A DNA stretch of 64,000 nucleotides, from NCBI GenBank assembly GCA_027886175.1, contig JAJNNQ010000004.1:310001-374000 (forward strand). The letters are read 5' to 3'. Position numbers and translations under genes: made by a program. This DNA is from Phylloscopus collybita. Taxonomy: Eukaryota; Chordata; Aves; Passeriformes; Phylloscopidae. Shown here in pieces: positions 37,995-50,135 of the stretch (position 1 is the first letter of the stretch; each line of letters opens with the position of its first letter). Below the pieces are notes generated by a model. It had not been told where the DNA came from. It searched no databases and saw only the letters and a list, made by a program, of their open reading frames with translations.

Positions 37995-38722
37995 TGTGTT
38001 GGATTATGGAACTAAAAAAGTGTATTCTATTTTATCTGTTGAAAGCAGTTGGGGAGATGTTTTTCTTTATCTCTTGTAACTCTGGGGTGAGGAGGGTGGA
38101 TGCCTTCTGATAATGGGCCAACTGTTAAAACCAGGTGGGGCAGTGTTTCTTATCTCTTTCACTACCTGGCCTCCCTCCAGGGGGATATTTTCTGCTAATG
38201 GGCCATTAAGGCTCACCAATGACAGGACACATTCCAACATCCTATAGTGAGATGCTCCACCCAGTGGGGGGAGCTAACCATTCCTACCTGGATAAAAACT
38301 GAGATGCAGGAACATGAGGTATCTGGTTCCACTGGATTCCCAGAGGAAGATTGAACCCTTCTCACCATAACTGGACCCTTTTCTCTCAGGATCATCTCTA
38401 CTCCAACAGCACCACATCTGCCACTCCAGGAGGACTTACTTTTGGACTATTTCCAATACCCTGACCATCAGGGTGTCAGGTTGTGTCTCTGACTCTGTCA
38501 GGGTTTCTAGGATTTTTGTTTGTTTGCTTGCTCATTTTTTGTACTACTACTTTTGTAATTTTTTTAATATTCCTAGCAAAGAACTGTTATTCCTATTCCC
38601 ATGTTTTTGACTGAAAGCCTTTCATTGCAAAATTGTAATAATTTGGAGGTGATGTGGGGTTTACATTCTCCATTCCAAGGGAAACTCCAGCTTTCCCATA
38701 CCTGTCTTTCCAAACCAAGACA
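37995..38722 (+). mobile_element. Solo LTR, ERVL-like, copy A, with perfect 5-bp target duplication
   Basis: The 728-bp element begins TGTGTTGG and ends CCAAGACA, with canonical TG/CA termini. It is flanked by the direct repeat CTGGG, and a 5-bp duplication is typical of ERVL (class III) and some other retroviral integrases. It aligns along its whole length with 59824-60574 on the other strand, for example through AAAGCAGTTGGGGA(G/A)ATGTT, AAAACCAGGTGGGGCAGTGT, CTCCAGGGGGATATTTTC and ACCTGGATAAAAACTGAGAT. No retroviral genes remain, so it is a solo LTR. The GGATAAAAAC at about 38289-38299 is a plausible TATA-type promoter. It has a deletion relative to copy B in the stretch after GGGCCATTAAG. 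Confidence 0.92.
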
Positions 38723-38727
38723 CTGGG
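38723..38727. repeat. Target-site duplication, right copy (CTGGG)
   Basis: Exact repeat of 37990-37994, created at integration of the retroviral ancestor. Confidence 0.85.
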
Positions 38728-41261
38728 ATACTTCACTGGTTATGGTATGACAGCTATCTGCATATCTCACCGTGAAACTAGGGAAACGTGTGCTGCTTTT
38801 CCCCAGGGTAAGAGCCTTAAAAATCATATTTGTCTTAAACACTGTAAAGACCACTGAAGGGCTTTGCCCACTATGGCAAACTGAATAAAAAAATCCATGA
38901 CCACCAAAACTCAACACTGCCCAAATATATCTTCTGGGTTCTGGGAACTTGATATAAAATAAAGACAGTCCTATTGTCCAAGGAGAAGTATAAACACAAC
39001 TAGAGAAAAGAAGGTATCTAAAAGGAAAGCCAGCTCAGCAGCTGTACTAAAAATCATCTCTGACTGGGCCCGGCAGGGGGAGACCATAGCCCACCAACAC
39101 ATTTGCTCAGGCCAGGTATGCATACTAGAGTTTGGGGAATTTTTTAAGTCCTCCACTATGAGGGAAATGCAGTGGTGCTGGGATTGTCTCTGGGGCAGAA
39201 AATTAATTTTTGTGTTGCTGCTGTTTGTAAGTGGTACTTAGAAAAGCAGTGGAAAATCATCTTGGAGGCATGCCTAGGAGATTTGCATATTAAGAAAAAG
39301 TAGGATTGAGATTTATAGGGTCTCAATTTTTTTGAAAAATTGTTCCCAGTGGCATCCTTTATATGACTTACTGTGCTGTCTGTTTCCCTGGAGCAAATCA
39401 GTATTTTCACCATAGGTGAGAAATCTGGCACTGAGTTGACCACCCAGAGTTTGCAAGGAGTCTGCACTGGAAAAGGGACCACCCAAATACTGATATTCCA
39501 CTGTGCTCAAATGAGCAGTAAGAAACATCTATGGCAGGCACTAAGAAATACATGCTGGGAATATAAATCTTTCTGGAGAAAGAGAAGGAGGAGAGCTTGT
39601 AGTTTATAGAAGAAATCTGGTAAAAATATGTGACTGTTGACTAACATATGGAACACAATGTATTTTAATCTGGTACACATGTGAATGAATGAAATGGAAC
39701 CAGGACAGCACACAAAGGTTGTACACCAAAGAGCTGCCCATTCCTCAGTTTCTAAAGGCACTATGAGAATATGACAAAATGGGTTCTTTGCAGAACAATC
39801 ATATAGGCAAAGCAGAGACTACTTCTATGGTAGCACTGGCACAGACCAAAAGGGCCTGCTTCCTGCTAAAAGTGCTGCTCATTGGTTTAGGGCTCCGTAC
39901 ACTTGGTTCATTCAAGAATTCACATTTCCCTGTTCAAACCCCATACTTCCTTTTGGTATTTTACGTGTTTCCACCTCTAGTTATTCTGATGTGGAATCTC
40001 TTCCTGTTGCAATTGTGTTCCGCTATGTGTGCAGTAGAAGACTGAGACTGAAAATTTTAAGCCAGACCGCTGTGGATGGATGAGCATAATGAAAATTGGT
40101 CACCAAAATTCTATTGTGGCTGCTATGGAATTATAGGTGCTATGTCTTTTAAGATTCTAAGTAAATTTAGACATTTAATTTACTCCCAGAAACATCAGAC
40201 TACTTAATAGCATAGTTCTCCTTTGTCTCTATGAATTCTTTCTTATATTATGTATAAAACTTTACAAGTTTACTGTAAGTTTACTGTATTCCTGCTGTTA
40301 AAGATTGTGAAATGCTCATGTCTGAAATATTTTAACTGAGAGATGAATTGATCTTAAAACTCTTACTGAAAAAAAAAGTGCTACCTAGGACTTAGAGGAA
40401 ACTGATATTTTGCAGGTCATAGACTATTATTTCCTGTATTAGCATCCTGCTAAGTGCAGAGACTGTTTTTGGTGTGTTTTTGAGGATTTGGACTTTAAAT
40501 ATTTCCCAGAGAAAAGTCTTGTGGTATTAAGTAAGGAACCAGTGCTGTGCTCAAGAGGTACAGAATTTCTGCAGGGTGTTTATGGGAGAACTGTGTGGTA
40601 TTTTTGCAGTTTTGATCATGGCTTGTCCATGTACTATGACAAACAATATGAAGGTAAGTATACTAAATTTCACAGATTTATGAAGATTCACTACATTTTT
40701 CCCTGCATTAGTGTCTTGTCTGCACTAAGAATATTCGTACGATAGTTTATCCTATGAAATGTCTTGAATGTCCTGTCTTCGGGCATCATGGCTGCTCTTA
40801 GGACTTCTTTTTCCTCAAGGACATATGCTGATGGCAATCAGCACAGACCATGTAGATCCATGTTTACAGCCTGTAACACCTGTATGTCTAAGTGTTTCTA
40901 GGTTGTAGCAGTGGTGGGCTCTCCGGACTTACAAGAGTTTTGAGTGTATGGGAGTGCGTTTGGGAATGATCATTAAAAGATACCATGCACTCTGTGAGAA
41001 TGACTGTGAAAGTCAGGCTGAATAGCTCTTGGAATCTGAAGCAAATTTAGATTATAGACTGCAGTCCTGCATCTCTTGAACCAAATGTGAGTACAGTATG
41101 CAGGAGAATTAGTTGGAGTGTTTGGTTTGCAGAGTCAAATGAAGATTTTGTCTCCAGTATCAGCCTTCTTTGAGACATTAGATTAGGAATTAGCTAACGC
41201 ACAATGAAAGTGGCCCTAATTCTGTTTTTCCTTAGTAATGTCAGCCCATTACTTTATAAAT

Positions 41262-41330
41262 CTCTTTTCTCTCTCTCTTTCTCCTCTCTTTTTCTTTTTT
41301 TTTTTTCCCATATTCTTTTTTTTCCATTTT
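41262..41330. repeat. Pyrimidine-rich tract (CT)n/T-rich
   Basis: CTCTCTCTTTCTCCTCTC followed by long T runs with scattered C. It gives a false Leu/Phe/Ser-rich 62-codon frame. Confidence 0.85.
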
Positions 41331-41821
41331 TCATACTTAATCTTTACAGCTTCCTGATTTTCTTTCATGGATTCTTTCTGGCGGTGTTATAAATTATGTA
41401 TCTTGTAATATTTTAACAGATGCTATTTTGGAGGTATCCAAACTTATCTAAACAGAGCTGGAATATAACCTCTTGGCATCATAATTTCACTTGTGTTTGA
41501 ATTGCAGAAAGTGTTTGAGGACTCCAATTGAATTATGACCTTATTGTCCAAAGCAGCCTCATGGTATAAGGCAGTATGATTCATGCAGACAGCAGGAAAG
41601 ATATTTGACAATACTGAATTATTAGAAAAGAAATAACAAGTTGTAGTTTCCTTCATATCTTTTGCACTTTGGTTAAATTTTTGTCTCTTGTAGGCTAGTA
41701 GATAATAACACTGTCATGAGATTGTTGACACAGACCATTTTTTAACTGTTTTGCAATAAACAAGTACAGAACTAATGTTCAAAAGCATGTGGCAATGTCA
41801 AATGAAGTACATCTCCTGTAT

Positions 41822-41863
41822 CTTTCTTTTTTTTTTCTTCCTCTTTTTCTTTTTTTTTTCTTT
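41822..41863. repeat. Poly-T/C tract
   Basis: T runs interrupted by C, directly before an 11-bp inverted repeat. Confidence 0.85.
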
Positions 41864-41889
41864 TCAGAAACCCTTTTTGGGTTTCTGAA
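41863..41889. repeat. Inverted repeat, 11-bp arms and 5-nt loop
   Basis: TTCAGAAACCC (41863-41873), the loop TTTTT, and GGGTTTCTGAA (41879-41889) form a perfect hairpin. AACCCTTTTTG is repeated just downstream. Confidence 0.85.
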
Positions 41890-42311
41890 CCCTTTTTGCT
41901 TTGGGTCTAAATGGTCTTGATAGGTCATTAGATACTGTATGACCTTACCTATATACATTTTGTGAATATAGTTCAGAAACATTGTACGGAACATACAGAA
42001 CAGCATGAAAAATAGTGCAGAGGGAGCAGATTTTTCTACTCACCTATGTGCCATGTACTAGTTCTATTTTTTCCCTTAGATAGTATGAAAAATAGAACCT
42101 GATAACAACTTTATCTCAATTTATATTGCCATTTCTGGTAAAATATTATTGCAATTTTATGCCTCTTTCCAGTCAGCATACTGAGAACTCTGACAAGTGT
42201 GATGCTCTTATAATAATCCTAAGATTTACTTCTGATTTTTTTCCTCAACTAAAACTTCTCATGTGTTTACTTTTGCTATTTTCCCTGAACAAAATACAAA
42301 ATTGTGGTGGG

Positions 42312-42945
42312 GCTAAAGTTGGAAGGGACCTCAGGAGGTCATCTGGTTCAACTTCCCTGTTCCAGTAAGAAGACCTAGAGCATGCTGCCCAATACCATGT
42401 CTCTCAAGGATGGAGATTCCACCACACCTCTGGGCAATCTTTGCCAGTGCTCAGTCACCTTCTCAGTAAAAAAACATTTCCCACGGTTTAAAAGGAACCT
42501 CCAGTCTTTCAGTTTGGGCCTATTGACTCTGGTTCTGTCACAGGGAACCACTGGAAAGCTATGTCTTGTTAGTGCCCTCCCTTCAGGAGTATGCACAGTA
42601 TCATGAGATTCTTCTGAGCCTTTTCTTCTACAGCCTGAACAATCTCAGGGGTCTCAATCTTTCTTCGAAGGAGAGACATTCCAGTCCCTTCATCATTGTA
42701 GTGACCGTTTAGTGCACTCTCTCCAGTAGCTCCATGTCCCTCTTGTACTAATAATCCCACAGCTGGGCACAGGACTCCAAGTGTGGCTTCACTGGTGCTG
42801 AATGGAGCGGCAGGATTACCTGCCCCACAACCTGCTGGCAACTCTTCTCTTCATGCAGACAGGGTTCCATTAGCCTTCTTTGCCACAAGGGCACAATTTT
42901 GGCCTGTGTTCCAGTGAGACCACAGTGATGGAATGTTACCAGCTG
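42312..42945 (-). mobile_element. CR1 LINE 3' fragment
   Basis: The complement of a CR1 3' region. It contains AAGTTGGAAGGGACCTCAGG (inverse of the 3' UTR), AGGATGGAGATTCCACCACA, CTCTGGGCAATCTTTGCCAG, then GCCTGAACAATCTCAGG and GCTGGGCACAGGACTCCAAG. The wording differs from the copy at 13499 and points to a different, older subfamily. The terminal ATTCTATG repeats are not preserved. It is 5'-truncated near 42945. The overlapping frames of 73-90 codons are relics or antisense. Confidence 0.9.
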
Positions 42946-44070
42946 GGTCATTTCAGATAGGCTGCTTTCAGATATACATGTCTATGGGAAGAACTAATTT
43001 GAATCTAAATTTCCTATAGTATTTTAGTCTGCATTGTTTTTAATCATATGTAGCAGCCTTATTGACCAGCTGAGGTACTGAATGGTTGACATCCTCTGTT
43101 CTTGGAATCACCCAGTCTTCCACTGGAGTCTTCTGGTCACTTGACAGCAAACTGAGAATTTACTGCTGCAGCAATGAAAGTGGCTATATGGAAATACTGA
43201 AAACTGCCCCTCTGCTCTAAGCAGAGATGAATCTCAGCTCTGTGAAGGGTTAGATTCAAACCCAAATGGGGTTCAAATTCCTGTCTTGGCTGTAGGGCGT
43301 TTTGTGTTCTTGCCAGATGAAGAACTATTTGCACACCTGTTGGGTTAATACAATGCTCATTCTTCAGAAATCACCAGCCTATGGAAACCACATAATGCTT
43401 ATTCTAGAGGATCATGCTAAACATTAACCAAGAAGAAGTATGGGAGAGTAATCAGTCCAGTTACTGGTAACAGTGTGAATGAATAATGAAACAAAACTGT
43501 ATTGTAACTTTCTGGTCAGCCGCTGAAATCTAGACACACTATCTGATACTTTCCTACATTGTACATTCTGTATGAGAAGCGGCACATTCCTTATGGCAGT
43601 TCTACATAATTGTGAATTAGTAATAGGAGCATTTTCCATTTCTGTGACTAGCAGCAGATACTCTGGCTTCTATGGAGATACTTAGGAGAAGAGTCCTCTG
43701 AATATCCTCTAAAAGACCTGCAGATTGTTCTGCATTCTGACAGAACAAACTCATCATTTCAAAATTTCTATTTCTAGCACTTCAATACAATGTCATAACA
43801 GAAATCAAGAATTTTGCATATTGAAGATCCGTTTCTTCTTTGGCACTGTGTCTTACATCTTTTTGGCACCTGTAAGTGATATGGATTTTTGAAACGTTAT
43901 TCTGCTATACAAGTAATGGAAAATACTTCACATTTGATTTAAAAAAAAGAGACAAGTCTTTGTAATTTCTGTGAGCTTTGAAAGTTGAATTTACTATATA
44001 AAGTGAGAGATGTATGATAATCTTTTTCTTTTGCTTGTGCAAGGATTTTACATCCAAATTACATTTTATT

Positions 44071-44088
44071 AAAAAAAAAAAAAAAAAA
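44071..44088. repeat. Poly-A run of 18
   Basis: An uninterrupted A18. No retroposed gene body was recognised upstream. Confidence 0.9.
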
Positions 44089-44260
44089 GACACTGGAATA
44101 TTTTTGAACTGGCAAATATATTTTATATAGAGGTCCACAGACTTGAAACTTGAAAACTTCACCAGCTTAATAGTATATTCCTATGAAGAGTTTGCACATT
44201 CTGCGTGTATGCCTACAGGACATGAAGTTTTCTATCTTCAGGACTGCATTCATACATTAA

Positions 44261-44345
44261 ATCTTTTAATATATGTATGTACATAGATACATCAGTTTAT
44301 AAATATATATGTGTACTTTCATATGTATATGCAAATATATACGTA
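44261..44345. repeat. TA/TG-rich region
   Basis: Alternating TATATG, TATGTA and ATACGTA units with interruptions. It is AT-rich degenerate simple sequence. Confidence 0.7.
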
Positions 44346-44954
44346 ACACTTACTTACTTTTCTTGAACTGTAAAGACAGCAAGCTATAGAGCCATAAAGA
44401 AAAAATTATCCTTACATCAGTGTCTTACCACAGATACACCACAGAAGGCACAAGAAAATGTTCCTTCATACACCTTCTAAGTAAGCCTCCATTTGCTAAT
44501 GCGTCTCTAACAAAAATTCCAAAATTCATGGACCGTTATTAGAACTCCCTCTGCTTGATATTGCTTCCATTTGGAAGCTGAGATCCTTGTTGCTACCAGT
44601 TTTTTTTTAAGAATGAGCATACTGAGGGATGAGTACTGCTTTGTGAAAAAAGCCTAGCTGTGTACTGGCTTTTATCTTTGAACTCAAATGGCTCAGCAGG
44701 TAGTTGACTGCACCTCCTCCTCACTTTAAATTTTAAGTGTGTCTTATCTCCCAAAATGATTTATCTTTTCTTTGCAACAGTTTCTTTACCGAATCCACAA
44801 GAGAACAAAATCTTGGATGGAGCTGGAAAATGAGGGCATCTTTTCCTCGGGGTAATGTACATTTCCAGCATTGTGAAACACTGTTCCATCTATTCCAACA
44901 CAATATTTTCTAATAAAAACATCCAGTGAACTGTCTGAAGCCTACCTTGTTTTT

Positions 44955-45012
44955 GTGTTGGTTTTTTTTGTTTTGTTTCTTTTTTTTGTTTTGTTTTTGT
45001 TTTTGTTCTTCT
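44955..45012. repeat. T/G-rich tract of GTTTT units
   Basis: About 58 bp of T with regularly spaced G, the same type as at 12631. Confidence 0.9.
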
Positions 45013-45423
45013 TTCCCCTAGGAACTCTTTTGTTATGTATAAAAGTATAAAAATTTCAAATGTGCATGAAGGTCACAAAATGCAGCACAGCACTGTTTGG
45101 GTACAGTGCCTTGTTCCTGAAAGCATATAATGTCTTGCATGTAAAACCTTGATCCTGTTCATGTGTTAGCAAGGCACTGTGCCCAAGCTAATGGCGCTTG
45201 CAGCTTGTGGAATAAAATGTGCTACAGCAGCTAATACAGTCCTGTATTGGCTTCCTAAGCCAGTGTGGTTTTCACTCACTGTTGTGAAAGCACTGTTCAC
45301 TCTATGCTTGGTGTCATGTAGACATGACTTACACAATTTCTTGGTTTTGGAAGCTTCTAGCTAGAACTGTTTTTCTACATATTGAGGAGAAAACAGTAAT
45401 TTGACATAAGTGCAGTAATCCTG

Positions 45424-45456
45424 TTTTGTTGTGTTTTTTTTGTGTTTTTTTTTTTA
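45424..45456. repeat. T/G-rich tract
   Basis: Short T runs separated by G. Confidence 0.8.
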
Positions 45457-48400
45457 ATTCTGCTTGTCTATCATTAGTTATTTTAGTAAGACCACAGTAC
45501 ATTGCAGTCGTCTTTTACCAAGCCTTTGTTATGCCTTAAACACAGAATTGTTTGGAATTTTAACACCGGATGTACTCCAAAACACATCAGATTCACACAT
45601 CTGAGGTCTTAGACTCAAATGAGGCAAATTCTATATATTTTTAATTCTATTAGAAACCCAAATACACATCACAGCTTTGAAGGATGAAATCTCATTAACT
45701 GGTCCTAAAAACACATAATATCTTTCTCAGTTTGTGATAAAGAGTTTTAAATTGATTTCTGGAATATTGTAATGTGTAATATCAATGTTTTCTTATACTC
45801 ATTGGGTAAGCATTTCTAATATTTTTGTTCTAGCACCTTGCCTCCTGGCAGGAGATTCAATCATGTATGTCAAATGCTAAGAAGGCTGGTAACTCTGTAA
45901 GCATCAATTTTCCTTTAAGAAGAATGGAAAAACAGCAGAGGAACTCAGTGTTGTGCTCAGGATTTTACTTACACGTTGTGGAGCCAACAAAATCTTCTTC
46001 ACTTGCCACAGAATTCTCCAATATTTCTGCTTGCTTCAAGTGGTTTATGTTACTTTCTCTTCAGGAAAGTCATTCATAGAAAATGTATTAATTCAGATAT
46101 ACTGCTACAGTCTTTTTAAAGCAAATGATATTGGGAGATTTGTACAAAATCAATGGAGGGTTGTTTTTTTGATTTGCAGATCTTTGCCAATCCTGTTGCA
46201 ATCCTGTGGGCTACAAGTATCTCCAAATTGAAAATGGCTGTGTGCCTTTTACTCTCTTAATACCAGTAGCTGTCTGTTTCCATTCCTGTGAGAGCTGAAA
46301 CTTGAAATCAGGTTGTTATTTGAGCAAGATTTTCTTAATCTGCACTTTCTTTGCTTGACAAACTTGCTGCTGATAAGCAAGCAGACAGCACAGTAGGATG
46401 AGATTGTGAGTGTTGTATAATACATTTGTTCTCTTTCTCCCCATTTTATTTTTTTTTTCTCATTCTCTGAGAATAAAGCTCCCAGGCATTCTTGGAAAGC
46501 TGCTAGTCCAGAAATATAAACACTTCTGAAACTTTTTTCCTGTCTGAGATTTCTATCATGCTTTTTGTGGCATAGTCAAATCAGAAAGGATACCCAAAAT
46601 AGTTCTGTGGAGGTTGTCACTGGAGAAGGGAAGGCAGAGTCACTCTGAAGATGCCAGAGCCATGAACTTCAGGATAGAAAAGGGCTAAAGCTATCAGTAC
46701 TTTGTGTGACTGCTTAATGCCACAGGAGACAGAGAGCAATGGTAATTGTTCGAATACATGTTTCCTGCCTCTTTACTACGCCTTTACTGTGCTTTGATGT
46801 GCTCTTACACAATGCTTTTCAACTGTTCAATGTTATCAGCTGCTAGTAAAAGCTATCTACTTAACACACATAATTTAGATTGCCTGAAAGTAAAGGACCT
46901 GTAAGGTCTGTTGGATGTTGTTGCTGTTATGGGCTTCAAGGCTTAAGGGATGCTGAAAACCTTTCAATTTGCAGCTTTAACATCTGTGTTCATGCTGATC
47001 TGTTAGGTCATCCCAAAGGCCCATCTCAGTAGAACACACCTTATTTATACCCATACCCTGAATGTTACTTCAATATCTATGCCCAGGGACGTCAGCAAAG
47101 TATGTCTAATACTTGTTTCAACCCAAACTGTCTGCTTTTGGCCTATCTGTGAGGGCCAGTCTGATTTATGCCATAAAGTTGCCAGCAGCTTGTAGCAAGA
47201 ATGGGGAGATGTGGGAACCTACCCCGGTGCTCCCTCCTTGTCAAGAGGCAAAACACATATAAAAGTGATATACCCTAACCTGTGCCAGAAGAATATTTTG
47301 CTCTTAGTTTGCAAAACAGAATTAAATTTTATTTTCTCTTTTGCAGGGATTGTGAGCAAAGAAGATACTCTGGAGCCACCATTTTAAAATCACAATGGGC
47401 AGAAAAGAGTGTCTCCTGTCTTCGTATGTAATCCAGTTTGGGCCCTAAAGCAATCATCTGAAGGCATCTGTCCAGGCAGTTGTTCTCCCTGGGTGGTACA
47501 AAACAACCCGAATGGGCTTTTAACATCATGAGTTTTCATTTGTGTAGAGCTGAAGTCATGTGAGATCTGGCTTTTTGAAATGTTTAAATATAGATGCAGT
47601 AACCACTGGTGTGGTCTTTTCTCACACATAAGCCTGTGAGCTCTCACTGAGGTTTTATTTTACTGTTTTCTATATAGTAAATAGTTGAGTATGCCTTGCC
47701 CTTTATATCAATTAAGTATATTGTTGTTTCTCTTTTATGAGTGAAGTGCATAATTCCCTCTGTGACAAGGCCTGTCCTAGATACAGTGAGCAATCACCAT
47801 GTGCATTCAGAACATTCTGATCCAGGTGAGAACATTATCCAAATTATTCTGTAGATAAAGAGAACTTTTGTCTCCTTCCTATTTGTTATAGCAGTCTCAC
47901 TTGACTGCTATGAGAGCACTTTGAAGATGTCCCTAGACAAGGATGGGGGACTTCTGCTTCAGCCACAAATTAAATTAGGAAATCTGGCCCTGTTCTTGGC
48001 AGATGGTGGTGATTATGAAATGGATGATAGAGAGACATTGTCTATGCAAGGACAGTGCCAAGCCTGTGCCTCCTTTCCTCCCTTTCTGCCTGTCCTCATC
48101 TAGAAGGTACAGCCCTTGACCCCAAGAAGCCGTCTCACATGAGAGTGGCTGCCTGCATACTCAGTAGTACTGGCTGTGGACCTTGGATGATGGAGATGGA
48201 CAAATACCAAGTGAGACTGCAAAGAAAATGTGCCATAGATGTGAACTTCATGTGTTTGTTCATGAAGTGGATAGGGTGGTCTGAGGAGCACTGAAGGTAT
48301 GATGCTGACATAGATTTATTATCCTTACTTTTGAACAGCGAAAGAAGAGCTTTGTGAGGCTAGAGCAGCATGGGTGGCTCTGTTTGTGTGCTCACAGATG

Positions 48401-49129
48401 TACTGTCTACCAGAGCTGTGAAATAGCCCTGTTTCAGGGTCTGTTCAGGCAGTATGCCATCCTTTTTCCTTCATGTCCCCTTTCAAAAGAGGTAACTTGG
48501 TAAAGATAGATTTTGTATGTCAAGGGTTTTCCATGCTGTCTTATTTGCTCTGGCTATTCAATAATGAGCTGAACTGTTGTAGTGTCTATACAAACCTCAG
48601 TGGTTCTGAGAACAACCTGGTTGGAGCACTGTTGTCCCAGACACAGTGAGTTCCAGTGCCATGACAATGTGAGTGAGGATTTCACCTTGAGAGGCCCCAG
48701 TGACTGCTCATAGTGCAGTGATTGCATGGCATAGACACAGCCATATGTTGTGATAATAGATAAGGGTTATTTGAGCTCTGACAGCACCATTCAGCTTTTG
48801 GAAAACTATTTTGAGATCACCATGTAGTGTAGCAGAGAGGGTAGGTGAGCTTGGGTTCATCTCACCAGTTCCTGCAGTGTGGTTTCTTGAATGTTTATTC
48901 CACTGGTAAAAACACAGAAATGGGCTAAGATTCTGTCTTTAAATGAATAAATGTGAATTCAAAATTCATTTTGGAGTCAGAGTGTCTTTAAACTATTACT
49001 AGTTAATAAGAAAACACGTCACCTCCAGCTGTCAGTGAGTGTCCTGTTAGTTCAGGATTGTGTTTGCCTGGTTTGCCTCTGCCCCCTTACTGGGTGAACG
49101 GGTGTCCCCATCACCTTATCTCCTGTCAC

Positions 49130-49191
49130 AGTGAACAGCGGCACTGCTCAGCTGTCAGCTCATCACAGAGCAGCTGCAGGCAGAGAAGATG
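49130..49191 (+). other. Possible first-exon end: ATG directly before a splice donor
   Basis: GAGAAGATG at 49183-49191 is followed at once by GTAAGG, a good splice-donor consensus, and the ATG has a purine at -3 and G at +4. The preceding 60 bases are GC-richer than the surroundings (CAGCTGCAGGCAGAGAAG). Some vertebrate genes have a first coding exon that ends right after the start codon. I see no TATA box, CpG island or convincing downstream exon, so this may be chance. Confidence 0.15.
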
Positions 49192-49259
49192 GTAAGGCAG
49201 CATGCCTGCCAATCTTTTTTCCCCCTCAGATTTACAGCTGGTTTGGGGTACATTTTTAT

Positions 49260-49960
49260 TTTGGTAATTGGGAAATCTAATTAGATATCCTGGAGTCCTA
49301 ATTAAGTGGCTTTTATGGTTATAAGATATTTTGAGAATAATCATCTGTGAAGACTTGGGACCCATGTTCCATTTGCATGTGCAATTTTTATGACTGTGTG
49401 AATAAGTTCTGTAATTGCCTGTAGGAATTTAGAGTGTTTGGCCAAATGGAAGAAATGACAAATACTTCCTAGCATTCAGTTTTTAAGTCTCTGACTTTAG
49501 AATTAGAGAAAAAGCTGACAGAAAATGCTGTAATTGAATAGAAATGCAAGAACAGAAATCATATTCTGTTCACATAAACTGTCTGTTTTGGCAACTTGTG
49601 TTATCAATTGGTGGAAAGTTAAAATTTTGCAGTGATTTTAACACCTGGTTAACCATCATAGAATGTCCCTGGTAATGAGTAAGTACCATGGTATAAATAT
49701 ATGCTAATTGTGTTCCAATTAAACAGCATTCACTGCAATTACATCTCATTAGGTAAATAATTTCTGAGGGAGATATACTAATTAAGTGGTTTTACTCATT
49801 ATGTATTTCATGATTAAGATGAATTTACTAAATTTACAGCTGTGCAACTACAACTATTTAGAACTAAACATGTCAATATTTACAAAACACACAGAAATTG
49901 CTTATGATCTGTTTTCTTTGTTGTTAATTATGAAGGGTATATAAGATTTCCTTGGAGCTC
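49260..49960. promoter_or_regulatory. AT-rich region dense in homeodomain-type motifs
   Basis: The TAAT/ATTA core recurs many times (CTAATTAGAT, CTAATTAAGT twice, CCAATTAAAC, TTAATTATG and others). The 12-mer CTAATTAAGTGG occurs at 49298-49309 and again at 49778-49789, both times followed by TTTTA (after an extra C in the first). That 12-mer joins a TAATTA homeodomain site to TTAAGTGG, the core preferred by NK2-class homeodomains. The texture resembles conserved non-coding enhancers. AT-rich DNA produces such cores by chance, so this is only a candidate. Confidence 0.3.
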
Positions 49961-50130
49961 CTCCAATGAACAAACTGCTCCCCACATGTTTTGAGACCCT
50001 CTGGAACATAAATGATTTTATAAATTTAAAATACCATTGTTATTCAGTTCTCTGAGCTACCTGCTACTGTCCAGTAGCTGATTTGCTTATTTAAAGTAGT
50101 AATAAGTTGTCTATTTTAACATTATTTTTG

Positions 50131-50135
50131 TCATG
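50131..50135. repeat. Possible target-site duplication, left copy (TCATG)
   Basis: TCATG here compares with CCATG at 51225-51229. Four of five bases match, so it is either a 4-bp CATG duplication or a 5-bp one with a later change. Confidence 0.6.

Larger units (their letters stand above)
38728..42311. other. Unclassified DNA, no gene seen
   Basis: No exon or transposon was recognised. The 108-codon minus frame at 39156-39482 and the 88-codon plus frame at 39779-40045 show no known domain. Pyrimidine tracts and one small hairpin are listed separately. Confidence 0.45.
42946..50135. other. Unclassified AT-rich DNA, with a possible first exon and regulatory cluster near its end
   Basis: About 7 kb without a recognised transposon. 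Simple repeats, a possible exon at 49130-49191 and a motif-dense AT-rich region at 49260-49960 are listed separately. A splice-acceptor-like TTTTATTTTCTCTTTTGCAG before 47347 opens onto a 25-residue frame that I could not assign to any protein. Confidence 0.45.

Noticed and set aside
44071..44088. A18 run as the tail of a processed pseudogene
   Set aside because: No gene-like sequence or target duplication was found upstream.
47345..47424. Exon-like segment after TTTTATTTTCTCTTTTGCAG, open in one frame for about 25 codons
   Set aside because: The donor is weak, the peptide is unrecognised, and a frame of this length is expected by chance.
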